A stretch of 64,000 bases of DNA from Pseudochelatococcus lubricantis (GCF_042432495.1 NZ_JBHLXC010000003.1:1-64000), one strand, 5' to 3'. Numbered from the stretch's first letter, positions 51,806 through 60,495 are shown. Notes: generated from the letters alone by a model not told the origin. Program-made: numbers and translations.

Positions 51806-51923
51806 TGAACGCATCGGCCGGGAGGTGTTCTTCTCGGCACTCAAGCAGCAAACAGTCAGACGAAGCCACGGTAGGCGCGCGTCCAGAAATTAGACGCGGC
51901 TCTCCGGTGCCAAAGGATGAACC

Positions 51924-53477
51924 ATGACGTACCGAACAATAGTTGCCCTTTCTGCCAGTCTCTTGATGGGAGTCTCCGGCGCTGCTCTGGCGCAGCAGGC
52001 AGAGCATGACGCCCATCACCCTCAGACGCCGCAGGCCCAGGAGGAACGGGCCCCTGCCTCCATGTCCCCTTCAGGACAGATGCCTTCGATGCAGGACATG
52101 CCGAAGGAATGCCGGGCCATGATGGAGACCATGCCCCAAGCGTGCATGGACGCCATGCAGCAGATGATGCAGGGCGGCATGATGCACGGTGGGATGGCCG
52201 CTCCCCAAGGCGGAGAGTCGGCTCCAGCCGACGCCGATGTCGCCGACTTCACCAAGGCCTATGTCGATGCGATGGAGGAGATGCACGGTCCGATGATGGA
52301 GGGCGTCATGGCCGAGGACCCGGACGTCGCTTTCATCCGGGGCATGATCCCGCACCATCAGGGTGCGGTCGACATGGCGAAGATCGTGCAGCGATACGGA
52401 GATGACCCGCAGACAAGAGAGTGGGCGTCTCAGATCATTGAAGCACAGGAACGTGAGATCGCCGAAATGCAGGCGTGGCTGGACAGGAATGCCGGCCAGC
52501 AGCCTGCCGGCTTGGTCGAGACAGGCGGAACCGTGTACTCCGCCAACGAGGGCGACAATTCGATCAGCGCCATCGAACTCGGCACGGGTTCGGTCGAGAC
52601 GGTGCAGATCGGAGTCTCACCGCACAATGTCGATCGGACACCGGACGGGAGGCTGTTGCTCGCCGTCGGGAGCGCTGCCTCCGATCACGCTCACGGATCG
52701 GATGACCAGGGACATGCCGATGCCGGCAACGGGCTTCTGGTGGTGCTCGATCCGCAGCAGCTGTCACAACCCGTCGGCACTGTAGAAGTCGGTGCGCATC
52801 CGGCGCATGTCGTCGCCGATCGTAGCGGCCGCGCCTATGTTTCGCTGTCCGGCGGGAACGAGATTGCGGTCGTTGATCTCGCAGCGGCTTCGGTGATCGA
52901 GCACATCACGACCGGAGCCTATCCGCACGGGCTGCGCCTCAACCCGGATGAGAGCGAGCTCTATGTGGCCAATGTCGAGGACGGCTCGGTCTCCGTCATC
53001 GACACGCAGGAGCTGACCGAGGTTGCGCGCATTCCGGTGGGCGCAGCGCCTGTTCAGGTCGGGTTCACGCCCTCGGGCGATCAGGTCTACGTCTCTCTTC
53101 GAGACGAGAACCGGGTGGCCGTCATCGACACCGCATCCCGCGAGGTGACGAACAGGATCGACGTCGGGCCGAACCCGATCCAGATGTTCGCCACCCCGGA
53201 TGGAGCCTACGTCTATGTGGCCAATCAGGGCACCGAGGCGGAACCGAACGACACGGTCTCCGTGATCGAGATTGAGTCCGGAAACGTGATCGAGACGATC
53301 ACCACCGGGAGCGGCGCCCACGGCGTCTCGGCATCGGCTGACGGGGCATTCGTGTTCGTAACGAACATTGCCGATGACAGCGTTTCGATCATCGACGTGG
53401 CGAGCCAGGAAGTGCTCAAGACCGTGCCGGTCGGCGATCGCCCGAACGGCATAGTCTACGCCGGATCGAACCAGTAA
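51924..53477 (+). CDS. DUF305 plus YVTN beta-propeller fusion, exported
   Basis: A 517-residue periplasmic protein. The signal peptide ends near GAALAQQ. A Met/His-rich part (MPSMQDMPKECRAMMETMPQ and more) comes next, then a DUF305 domain with MIPHHQGAVDMAKIV near residue 138, then a seven-blade-like YVTN propeller of repeated units (VYSANEGDNSISAIEL, YVANVEDGSVSVIDT and similar). This combination is unusual: a metal-binding ferritin-like domain joined to a scaffold. It may store or deliver copper at a larger complex. Confidence 0.85.
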   Translation: MTYRTIVALSASLLMGVSGAALAQQAEHDAHHPQTPQAQEERAPASMSPSGQMPSMQDMPKECRAMMETMPQACMDAMQQMMQGGMMHGGMAAPQGGESAPADADVADFTKAYVDAMEEMHGPMMEGVMAEDPDVAFIRGMIPHHQGAVDMAKIVQRYGDDPQTREWASQIIEAQEREIAEMQAWLDRNAGQQPAGLVETGGTVYSANEGDNSISAIELGTGSVETVQIGVSPHNVDRTPDGRLLLAVGSAASDHAHGSDDQGHADAGNGLLVVLDPQQLSQPVGTVEVGAHPAHVVADRSGRAYVSLSGGNEIAVVDLAAASVIEHITTGAYPHGLRLNPDESELYVANVEDGSVSVIDTQELTEVARIPVGAAPVQVGFTPSGDQVYVSLRDENRVAVIDTASREVTNRIDVGPNPIQMFATPDGAYVYVANQGTEAEPNDTVSVIEIESGNVIETITTGSGAHGVSASADGAFVFVTNIADDSVSIIDVASQEVLKTVPVGDRPNGIVYAGSNQ

Positions 53478-53484
53478 GCAGCGC

Positions 53485-53512
53485 GGCGCCGGAGCGAAAC
53501 AGCTCTGGCGCC
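53485..53512 (+). terminator. Hairpin after the DUF305-propeller gene
   Basis: GGCGCCGGAGC (53485-53495) pairs with GCTCTGGCGCC (53502-53512) with one G-U pair, loop GAAACA. No T-run, so it is a weak terminator. Confidence 0.45.
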
Positions 53513-53545
53513 AGACTTGAGAATTGAGAATAGCTATTGGCGTCG

Positions 53546-54049
53546 ATGAGCAGAGCCGGCGTGCATGACGAACTTCGAGGCAGCACGGCATTGGTTGCAG
53601 ACATCGGAACTGATCTTGTCGCATATGCCGCCCTTTTCGTAAGCGCGTTCACGTCGGCGACCCTCCTACCAGGGTCGTCCGAGGCAGCGCTCCTGACTCT
53701 TCTAACAATGGGACAGGCCAACCTCGTCACCCTAGTGGGCGTCGCAACGGCAGGAAATGTGCTCGGCTCCTTGGTGAACTGGGCGCTGGGCAGGTTCCTC
53801 TCAGGGTTTCGAGACCATCGCTGGTTTCCGATTGACGACAGGTCATTTAGCCGTGCATCAGATTGGTACGGACGTTATGGCGTGTGGTCTCTACTCTTGT
53901 CCTGGCTGCCGATTATCGGCGATCCGCTGACAGTTGTGGCAGGAGCACTGCGAGTTGACCTTTCTCGTTTTCTCATATTCGTGTCGATCGGCAAAGCGGC
54001 ACGCTATCTCTTTGTCGCCGGCGCATTTCTCTGGTGGAGCGGTTCTTGA
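53546..54049 (+). CDS. DedA/YqaA-like membrane protein
   Basis: A 167-residue membrane protein of the SNARE-associated (VTT/DedA) type. YqaA-like motifs are visible: SATLLPGSSEAALL, NVLGSLVNWALGRF, WLPIIGDPLTVVAGALR and a last helix. Such proteins affect lipid transport and membrane stress; in metal islands a homologue often accompanies copper genes. ATG 53546 is preferred to TTG 53537. Confidence 0.8.
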   Translation: MSRAGVHDELRGSTALVADIGTDLVAYAALFVSAFTSATLLPGSSEAALLTLLTMGQANLVTLVGVATAGNVLGSLVNWALGRFLSGFRDHRWFPIDDRSFSRASDWYGRYGVWSLLLSWLPIIGDPLTVVAGALRVDLSRFLIFVSIGKAARYLFVAGAFLWWSGS

Positions 54050-54130
54050 GTGTACTTGCACGTCGAGTCGAGCTGTTGAGAATGGCGGAGACGAAGGGGC
54101 GCAGCCGAGCCGCCACCGCGCCCAGAAGCC

Positions 54131-54346
54131 TCACGCGGCCGCCGACTGGTCCTTGCGTTCGGCCGGATAGCCTGCCTCGGTTAAGGCGGCGGGGAGTACC
54201 TGCTCGTCCACCTTCGTGGTGACCGTCACTTCGCGGGTGGGTGGATTGGTGGTGACATCAGCCGCCGGATCGACGCTCAGAAGCGCGTTGTTGACCCGGC
54301 GCGCGCAGCCGCCGCAAGTCATGTCGGGAGCAGTGAATCGGAACAT
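54131..54346 (-). CDS. Second heavy-metal-associated protein (CopZ/MerP-like)
   Basis: A 71-residue HMA protein with CxxC in APDMTCGGCARRVNNALL and the start MFRFTAPD. It is less like copZ at 39273 (about half identical by eye). It lies under the minus-strand MerR-type promoter at 54379-54409 and faces the DedA-like gene. It likely chaperones copper or mercury to a pump. Confidence 0.82.
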   Translation of the reverse strand: MFRFTAPDMTCGGCARRVNNALLSVDPAADVTTNPPTREVTVTTKVDEQVLPAALTEAGYPAERKDQSAAA

Positions 54347-54378
54347 GCGAACTCTCCTCTGTTGGGCGTTCACGGACA

Positions 54379-54409
54379 AATCTGGTCCTTGCCACGTTGG
54401 CAAGGTCAA
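54379..54409 (-). promoter_or_regulatory. MerR-type promoter 5 (second HMA gene)
   Basis: On the minus strand TTGACC (54409-54404), a 19-base spacer with CTTGCCA-ACG-TGGCAAG and -10 CAGATT. The dyad arms differ from the others (TTGCCA instead of TTCCAA). Confidence 0.7.
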
Positions 54410-54448
54410 GGGTCAACGAGGAAAAATGATATCGCGGCCAAGGCGGCC

Positions 54449-54479
54449 TTGACCTTCCCATTGTTGGAAGCCCCATCTG
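54449..54479 (+). promoter_or_regulatory. MerR-type promoter 6 without an evident gene
   Basis: TTGACC (54449), spacer with TTCCCATTGTTGGAA (54455-54469), -10 CATCTG. The next about 260 bases hold only tiny frames (the longest starts at an ATG near 54487 and stops within 60 bases). The promoter may be a relic, or may make a small RNA. Confidence 0.6.
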
Positions 54480-54740
54480 GGGTGCAATGGATCAGGAAGG
54501 AAGCATGTCAAGACGAACCTTGTTCCGGCGAATTTGCTGCTAGGACCGTCTGACCGCCGCCCGTTCCTGCCGCGCCAGGCCGCTCGGCCCGTCCGTGAAC
54601 GACGAATCTGGTCATGTCATGGCCAGCTAGACCACTGATCGCCATTGCCTGATCGGCGCTTCTCGCATGCAAAATGTGGGCGATGTGCAGCTCATCGGCT
54701 TATAGATCAAGTTTCAGCGGATTTGGGAAGCAATTTGTTC
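54480..54740. other. No gene seen between MerR-type promoters 6 and 7
   Basis: About 260 bases without a supportable coding region, between promoter 6 and promoter 7. A small regulatory RNA cannot be excluded. Confidence 0.4.
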
Positions 54741-54771
54741 TTGACCTTCCAGCCGTTGGAAGGATTAGGGG
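54741..54771 (+). promoter_or_regulatory. MerR-type promoter 7 (MFS pump)
   Basis: TTGACC (54741), spacer with TTCCAGCCGTTGGAA (54747-54761). At the 19-base distance the -10 reads TAGGGG, a poor match, so strength is doubtful. It lies 45 bases before the MFS start. Confidence 0.6.
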
Positions 54772-54815
54772 TCTGCGACATCTGAACGCCCCATGAAAAA
54801 TAACAGGAACTCCGG

Positions 54816-56321
54816 ATGTCTACGCTCTCCCCCCAAACGCCGAAGCCTCCGGTGGCTTCGTCACCTGCAAGCACGACATTGCCGCTGGCCGTCATTGCGA
54901 CGGCTCAGCTCATGGTGGTGCTTGACGATACCATCGCGAACATCGCCCTGCCGACACTCCAGAACGAACTCGGAATGTCGGCTGCGAGCCTGCCTTGGGT
55001 GATCAACGCCTACGTTCTCGCCTTTGGTGGACTGCTGCTGTTCGGCGGCAGGTTGGGCGATATCTATGGCCGGCGGCGCATGCTGCAGGCGGGCATGGCG
55101 ATCTTCACCATTGCTTCCCTGTTCGTCGGGCTTGCCCAGGACAGCATGAGCATAATCGCGTCACGCGGTCTACAGGGCGTGGGTGCGGCGCTGACGGCCC
55201 CCAATGCTCTTGCCTTGATCGCGACGACCTTCCCCGAAGGCAAGGCGCGCAACGGAGCGATGGCCGTTTACGGAGCAATGTCCGGCCTTGGTATCATCGC
55301 CGGGCTGATCCTCGGCGGGCTGCTGACGGGGCTGCTGGGCTGGCGCTGGGCCTTCTTCATCAACATTCCCATCGGCCTGGCTGTGCTGGCGGGGTCAAGA
55401 ACGCTTGTCGAGGCGGAACTGCACAAAGGCCGCCCGGACTTCACCGGCGCGCTCACCAGCATTGTGGGCATGGCCGCGCTCGTCTATGGGATCACCCGTG
55501 GCGGCGAACATGGCTGGACGGACAGCATCACGCTCGCCTCGTTCGCTACCGCCGCGATCCTGCTGCCGCTGTTCCTGATCTTGCAGTCGCGCAGCAAAGA
55601 CCCGCTTCTGCCGCCACGTCTGTTCAAGGAGCGCAACCGGGCGGGTTCCTACCTCGCCATGCTGCTGCTGGGCTTCGGTCCGATGGGGATGATCTATCTG
55701 CTGACGCTCTATTTGCAGCACATCCTCGGCTACAGCCCGATCATGACCGCGCTGGCGTTCCTGCCATTCGGTGCGGGTATTATCGTTGGGGCCATTGTCA
55801 GTTCCAAGCTTGTCACGCGGTTTGCGCCGCGCGAGGTGGCAGCGCCCGCCGCACTAATAGGCGGCGCTGCCTTGTTCTGGCTCGCCAATATCGGACAGGA
55901 ACTCAACTATATGTGGCACTTCATGCCCGCGGCCTTCCTCACCGCTTTCGGTTTCGTGGGGGCCGTGATTGCACTGGCGCTGACCGCCGTCAAAGGCGTG
56001 CAGACACAGGAGACGGGCATCGCATCGGCGCTCTTCAACGCCTCGCAACAGATCGGCGTCGCCTTGGGGCTGGCCGTCCTTTCGACCATCGCAGTCTCTG
56101 CCACGGCTGGCAGGTTGCCGGGTGCACTCGCCGCCCTCTATCGCGGGCGGGAGACGGGTGACGCCGGGCTAGTGAGATCGGCCAGCGATGCGCTGATCCA
56201 CGGTTATGGTCTTGCGCTTGCGGGAGCTGGAGCTGCCCTCGTGATTGCCGCAGTCATTGCCGCGGTTCTGGTCAACGCTAAGAGGGGACAGGTTTCTACC
56301 GGCACGATCGCTGTCCATTGA
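54816..56321 (+). CDS. MFS drug/metal efflux pump (EmrB/QacA type)
   Basis: A 501-residue transporter of the DHA2 family with about 14 membrane helices. Family motifs: VVLDDTIANIALP in the first helix region, LFGGRLGDIYGRRRM (motif A) and GVGAALTAPNALALI (motif B/C region). It pumps hydrophobic cations or drugs using protons. The MerR-type promoter at 54741 suggests it joins the copper stress response. Ribosome-binding site AGGA before ATG 54816. Confidence 0.87.
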   Translation: MSTLSPQTPKPPVASSPASTTLPLAVIATAQLMVVLDDTIANIALPTLQNELGMSAASLPWVINAYVLAFGGLLLFGGRLGDIYGRRRMLQAGMAIFTIASLFVGLAQDSMSIIASRGLQGVGAALTAPNALALIATTFPEGKARNGAMAVYGAMSGLGIIAGLILGGLLTGLLGWRWAFFINIPIGLAVLAGSRTLVEAELHKGRPDFTGALTSIVGMAALVYGITRGGEHGWTDSITLASFATAAILLPLFLILQSRSKDPLLPPRLFKERNRAGSYLAMLLLGFGPMGMIYLLTLYLQHILGYSPIMTALAFLPFGAGIIVGAIVSSKLVTRFAPREVAAPAALIGGAALFWLANIGQELNYMWHFMPAAFLTAFGFVGAVIALALTAVKGVQTQETGIASALFNASQQIGVALGLAVLSTIAVSATAGRLPGALAALYRGRETGDAGLVRSASDALIHGYGLALAGAGAALVIAAVIAAVLVNAKRGQVSTGTIAVH

Positions 56322-56413
56322 CAGGATAGTCATTAAGCCTACGGCGCGGTTCCGTGGCGCGCTACCCGCCGTAGGCCTTGCGCAGACGCCTGCTTGGACG
56401 AATTGCAAGCGGA

Positions 56414-56465
56414 GCGGTTGACATACAACATATGAACACATATTCATGTGTTGTATGTCAACCGC
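56414..56465. promoter_or_regulatory. Long palindromic operator-promoter of the zinc genes
   Basis: GCGGTTGACATACAACA (56414-56430) and TGTTGTATGTCAACCGC (56449-56465) are perfect 17-base inverted arms. TTGACA at 56418 and TATTCA at 56441 with a 17-base spacer form a promoter inside the dyad. The centre TGAACACATATTCA (56433-56446) resembles ArsR/SmtB sites. The ArsR gene at 57521 is the likely repressor. Confidence 0.75.
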
Positions 56466-57524
56466 ATGAGCCCTGAAATGTCCCATTCACACAGCCATGG
56501 TCATTCTCATGATGACCATTCCCATGATCACTCCCATGCGCCGACCGTCACGAGCGATAATGAGCGCAAGGTCCTTCTCTCGTTCTTCCTGATCCTCACG
56601 TTCATGATCGTGGAGGTGATCGGCGGTCTGATCTCAGGATCGCTGGCGCTGCTCGCCGACGCTGGACATATGCTGAGCGACGCGGCTGCGCTGGCGCTAG
56701 CTTATGCCGCCTTTCGGTTCGGACGGCGGGCGGCAGACTCCAAGCGGACCTTTGGCTATCTGCGTTTCGAGGTCCTTGCCGGTTTTATCAACGCAATCAC
56801 GCTATTCGCGATCGTCGTCTGGATTGTCTATGAAGCCTGGCAGCGCTTTCAGGAACCGCATGTTATCCTCGCGGGTCCGATGCTTGGCGTCGCCATTGCG
56901 GGGCTCCTCATCAATATTCTCGTGTTCTGGATTCTGACGCGCGGAGATACCGAGCACGTGAACATCAAGGGTGCCATCCTTCATGTGTTGGGCGACCTCC
57001 TCGGCTCTGTGGCAGCGGTTTCAGCCGCCATCGTGATCATGTACACGGGTTGGACGCTGATCGATCCTATCCTCTCGGTGTTTGTCTCCCTGCTGATCCT
57101 GCGCGCCGCGTGGAATCTCCTCGGCAAGTCGATACATATCCTGCTTGAAGGTGCGCCAGATAACGCGACGCCCGAGAAGATCGAACGCCATCTTGTCGAG
57201 AACATCGCTGGCGTGGCGTCGGTGAGCCACATCCATGTCTGGTCGATCACGTCCGGGCGGACCTTGGCCACCCTACATGTGCGGCCGAAAGCCGATGTCG
57301 ATGCTCGCTCGGTGATGCGCGCGGTCGAGCGTGAGTTGAAGTCACAGTTTAAGATCGAACATCCGACCATCGCCATCGACTGGAATGACGATGCGGACGC
57401 GTGCAGCCTGTCGCAAGCCTCTGCCTTGACGGGGCACGCGCATGGGGATCGACACGACCATGATGGGCATCACCACAACCATGGGCCTGAGCATGTCCAC
57501 AGCAAGCAGGAGCATGAACGTTGA
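56466..57524 (+). CDS. CDF zinc exporter (CzcD/ZitB-like)
   Basis: A 352-residue cation diffusion facilitator with six helices and His-rich ends (HSHSHGHSHDDHSHDHSH at the start; HGDRHDHDGHHHNHG at the end). The metal site is normal: ADAGHMLSDAAAL in the second helix and ILHVLGDLLGS in the fifth, HxxxD in each. ATG 56466 follows the operator; GTG 56448 overlaps the operator arm and is unlikely. It exports Zn(II)/Cd/Co in exchange for protons. It is coupled to the ArsR gene that follows. Confidence 0.88.
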   Translation: MSPEMSHSHSHGHSHDDHSHDHSHAPTVTSDNERKVLLSFFLILTFMIVEVIGGLISGSLALLADAGHMLSDAAALALAYAAFRFGRRAADSKRTFGYLRFEVLAGFINAITLFAIVVWIVYEAWQRFQEPHVILAGPMLGVAIAGLLINILVFWILTRGDTEHVNIKGAILHVLGDLLGSVAAVSAAIVIMYTGWTLIDPILSVFVSLLILRAAWNLLGKSIHILLEGAPDNATPEKIERHLVENIAGVASVSHIHVWSITSGRTLATLHVRPKADVDARSVMRAVERELKSQFKIEHPTIAIDWNDDADACSLSQASALTGHAHGDRHDHDGHHHNHGPEHVHSKQEHER

Positions 57525-57835
57525 AGCAAGCCCCGTCCCTGTCGCAGAACGACGTAACCGTACTGGCAGAGACTTTTCGCCTGCTGGGCGATCCTACACG
57601 GCTGAGAATTCTGCTCTTTTGCCTGCCGGGTCCAAAGTCCGTCGGCGACATTGTTGAGAGCCTGGGACTGTCGCAGACACTGGTTAGCCACCATTTACGC
57701 CTGCTCAGAGGTGCACGGCTCGTCAGGGGGGAGCGTCGGTCAAAGCAGGTTTTCTACGAAGTGGCAGACAGTCACGTGAGCGACATGCTGATCGACATGG
57801 CAACCCACATCGACGAGGAGCACTTTGATGACTGA
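57521..57835 (+). CDS. ArsR/SmtB-family zinc-sensing repressor
   Basis: A 104-residue winged-helix repressor. The DNA helix is SLGLSQTLVSHHLRLLRGAR. The alpha-5 site is perfect for Zn/Co: Asp and His in DSHVSDMLIDMATHIDEEH with His 11 further and Glu 3 after that. It uses TTG 57521, overlapping the CDF stop (TTGA), so it is coupled. It likely represses the promoter at 56414-56465 until zinc is high. Confidence 0.85.
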   Translation: MKQAPSLSQNDVTVLAETFRLLGDPTRLRILLFCLPGPKSVGDIVESLGLSQTLVSHHLRLLRGARLVRGERRSKQVFYEVADSHVSDMLIDMATHIDEEHFDD

Positions 57836-57978
57836 CAAACAAGGCTTCTTGGCGATGTGATGCCTGTACCGCTGAAGAGCGGGCCGCTAATGCGTTCGTT
57901 GAAGCAGGCAGCAGCACTTATCGCCGACACGGCAATCTTCACGCTGCGGTTAAGACCGGGACTTAAGCAATTTCGGTC

Positions 57979-58009
57979 TTGACCTTCCAATGGTTGGAGG
58001 CTGCACGAT
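57979..58009 (+). promoter_or_regulatory. MerR-type promoter 8
   Basis: TTGACC (57979), spacer with TTCCAATGGTTGGAG (57985-57999), -10 CACGAT. It lies 40 bases before the small gene at 58049 and therefore also the LysR gene. A 40-residue frame (57860-57982) runs into it and is probably not a gene. Confidence 0.68.
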
Positions 58010-58048
58010 CTTGCTTGATACCCGTTTCGTCAATGCAAGGCGGCAGAA

Positions 58049-58225
58049 ATGAAGGACCAAGCGAAGAACCGTTCGTCCGTCGACAAATTATTCGGCTCGC
58101 TGATCGCGGAAGGGTACGTTTATGCAGATGATGCCGCGGACCTCGATGATGGTGCCGACATACGGATTCGTTTGGGCTTTCTCCAGACATTGATGTTGGC
58201 GACCAGAAGCAAGGTGGCCGCATAA
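58049..58225 (+). CDS. Small protein before LysR, function unknown
   Basis: A 58-residue acidic protein starting MKDQAKNRSSVDKLFGSLI with an ADDAADLDDGADIRIR centre. It is the first gene behind MerR-type promoter 8 and overlaps the LysR start (TAATG). I recognise no family. Confidence 0.5.
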   Translation: MKDQAKNRSSVDKLFGSLIAEGYVYADDAADLDDGADIRIRLGFLQTLMLATRSKVAA

Positions 58226-59172
58226 TGCGGAAAGGGGTCAAGTGTTCGGATAAAGTCGAGCTTCGCCATCTCCGCTATTTCGTGGCTGTGGTCGAGCATG
58301 GCAGCTTTCGCAAAGCAGGAGCTGCGGTTGGACGGTCGCAAGCTGCAATCAGTCGGTCCATTGCCAAGCTGGAAGACGAGATTGGCGCCTCCTTGTTTCA
58401 CCGGCATACATGGGGCGTATCGCAAACCTATGCCGGCCAGCGATTCCTCGTACACGCCCGCAGGGTCATCAGGACTGTTGGAGAAGGCGCTCGAGAGGTT
58501 GCCTCCGCAGGTCGTTCTGAAAAGGGACGTGTCCGGATCGGTATTTATTCCTCGATTGCTTCCGGCTTTTTGGCGGAGTTGCTGGAAGTTTACGGCAGGC
58601 GACATAGCGCGGTGAGAATCGAAGTGGCTGACGGGAACCCCGCAGAGCATGTCGCAGCGATCCGGCAACTCAATCTCGACGTCGCCTTCATCACTGGAAC
58701 ACGAGACTGGCCGGATTGCGAACGCGTCCTCTTGTGGTCGGAGCGTGTGTTCGTGGTCTTGCCTGACCATCATGCCTTAGCCAACAGGGAGGAAGTCGTA
58801 TGGCGCGATCTGGCCGACGAGTCCTTTATCGTCAGCGAGACTGCTCCGGGACAGGAAATTTACGATCATCTGGTGCGGCGGCTGGCGGATCTCGGCAGGC
58901 ATCCCGAGATCCAGGTGCAATATGTCGGTCGGGATAATCTGGTGCCGCTTGTCGCCCTCGGCCGAGGGCTGACTTTGGTGAGCGAAGCCATCACCGTCGC
59001 ACAATTTCCGGGTGTGGTTTACCGACCGATCCTCGGCGAGGTTCTGCCCTTTTCGGCCGTCTGGTCGGCGAGCAACGACAATCCCGCCTTCCGTCGCTTT
59101 CTCAGTCTGGCGAAAGCAATGGCCGTCAGACCTGCGACTTCGGAGACAGGACGGAGCGCCGTGCTTTCGTGA
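58225..59172 (+). CDS. LysR-family transcriptional regulator
   Basis: A 315-residue LysR regulator. The winged helix is clear: LRHLRYFVAVVEHGSFRKAG, then GRSQAAISRSIAKLEDEIG. The sensor domain of about 200 residues is complete. It follows the small gene at 58049 by overlap. LysR genes often flank Trb transfer blocks in Rhizobiales elements. Its end overlaps the opposite-strand DUF2274 gene by 47 bases. Target and ligand unknown. Confidence 0.85.
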   Translation: MRKGVKCSDKVELRHLRYFVAVVEHGSFRKAGAAVGRSQAAISRSIAKLEDEIGASLFHRHTWGVSQTYAGQRFLVHARRVIRTVGEGAREVASAGRSEKGRVRIGIYSSIASGFLAELLEVYGRRHSAVRIEVADGNPAEHVAAIRQLNLDVAFITGTRDWPDCERVLLWSERVFVVLPDHHALANREEVVWRDLADESFIVSETAPGQEIYDHLVRRLADLGRHPEIQVQYVGRDNLVPLVALGRGLTLVSEAITVAQFPGVVYRPILGEVLPFSAVWSASNDNPAFRRFLSLAKAMAVRPATSETGRSAVLS

Positions 59173-59365
59173 ACCCCCTGTCAGTGGCGATAAAGCGCTC
59201 CAACATTGGCACGATCAGCCTGACAGGATCAGCGGCGGGTTGGCCGGTCTCGCGGGCCAGCACCTCGGCATAGGTCGCAAGATCGCGATGAAGCGGCCCC
59301 GGCAGCTCTACCGTAACCTTGACGGGCTTGTCCTCGACGATGGGACCGAGTTTCAGTTTTGTCAT
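59126..59365 (-). CDS. DUF2274 protein, end of the trb operon
   Basis: A 79-residue protein starting MTKLKLGPIVEDKPVKVTVE, with an RHH-like basic segment (LHRDLATYAEVLARET). It lies 2 bases after trbI, as in many trb loci. Function is unknown; it may be a small regulator of transfer. Confidence 0.78.
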   Translation of the reverse strand: MTKLKLGPIVEDKPVKVTVELPGPLHRDLATYAEVLARETGQPAADPVRLIVPMLERFIATDRGFTKARRSVLSPKSQV

Positions 59366-59367
59366 GC

Positions 59368-60495
59368 TCAACCTCCTGCGGGCTCGAATACCAGGTCGCG
59401 GGTCACAATAATCCTGACCGGAAAGCCGGGCCGGATGGTGAGCGTCGGCGCGACCTGCAATTGGCGCTGGACGATCTGCTGCCCGGCCTGATTGACGGTA
59501 TCCTGTGCGCCGTCGCGAATGGCGCGGATCAACCGGTCCTCGTCGCTGGTCGCCAGCTCTGTACCGACCGCGAGCAGTGTGGAAAGCCCTGCCGCTTTCA
59601 TCAGATCCCACCAGTGATAATCGACGCCATCCTCAAGCCCGGCGTAACCGGAAGCGTCCGCGCCCGGCAGGCGCTCCAGAACGATGGAGCGGCCGCCCGG
59701 CAGGATCAGGCGATTCCACACCAGCAGGACGCGGCGCTGGCCGAAGGTCACGCCGTCATCATATTGGCCGATGATGCGCGTTCCCTGCGGGATCAGAAGC
59801 AGCGAGCCGGTCGGGCTGTCATAGACGTTTTCGGTGACCTGCGCGGTGATCTGGCCCGGCAGATCGGAGCGGATTCCGGTGATGAGTGCGGCCGGAATGA
59901 CGGCTCCAGCCTGAAGGATGTAGGGCGATGCCGGCGGCGTGACGCGATCTGGCGCAACCGTCTGTCGGTCGACCGGGCTATTGAGGAAAGCCGCGTGCCT
60001 GTTCTGCCCTGTGCCGTCCGGCTGCAAGCCTATCCCGGCTATTCCTGGCATGGCCGTTCCCGCTGTCCCGCCAGAACGCGACCCGGACTGGAAGAACACG
60101 TTGCTCAAGCGCGCGGCCTCTTCCTCGGCGCGGCGGCGCTCCTCTTCGGGATCGACGGCTGGTGTGGTGATTGCCGGAGGCGCGACTGGCTGCCCCCGGT
60201 TCTGCGCGTCGAGGATCGGACGGCCAAGGTCGCCCGGCAATGCCGGTCCCAGGACGGGGCCGGTATAGTCGCGCGGCAGACCGGCGAGGCCGTCAGCCGT
60301 GGGTCGGTTTTCGGTCGAATAGAGTTCGCCGCCACCCGGCCCCGCATCGCGGGTCTGGAGCGCATAGATCAAGGTTCCGGCGATGCCGAGAAGCGCGACC
60401 GCGCCAACGCTTGCCAGCAACTTTCGGGACAGGCGGGTGACACGAGGCGGCTCGGCGCGCAGGCGCATGGGGGCGGCGGTATCGGTATCGCTCAT
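59368..60495 (-). CDS. trbI: Conjugal transfer protein TrbI (VirB10-like)
   Basis: A 375-residue inner-membrane/periplasmic scaffold. One membrane helix near residues 27-45 (LASVGAVALLGIAGTLIYAL), a Pro-rich linker, then the VirB10 core with AGAVIPAALITGIRSDLPG and LLLIPQGTRIIGQYDD. It joins inner- and outer-membrane parts of the mating channel. The start overlaps trbG (ATGA). Confidence 0.88.
   Translation of the reverse strand: MSDTDTAAPMRLRAEPPRVTRLSRKLLASVGAVALLGIAGTLIYALQTRDAGPGGGELYSTENRPTADGLAGLPRDYTGPVLGPALPGDLGRPILDAQNRGQPVAPPAITTPAVDPEEERRRAEEEAARLSNVFFQSGSRSGGTAGTAMPGIAGIGLQPDGTGQNRHAAFLNSPVDRQTVAPDRVTPPASPYILQAGAVIPAALITGIRSDLPGQITAQVTENVYDSPTGSLLLIPQGTRIIGQYDDGVTFGQRRVLLVWNRLILPGGRSIVLERLPGADASGYAGLEDGVDYHWWDLMKAAGLSTLLAVGTELATSDEDRLIRAIRDGAQDTVNQAGQQIVQRQLQVAPTLTIRPGFPVRIIVTRDLVFEPAGG

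Noticed and set aside
57860..57982. 40-residue frame before MerR-type promoter 8
   Set aside because: No ribosome-binding site, and its stop lies inside the promoter -35; it reads like relic sequence.
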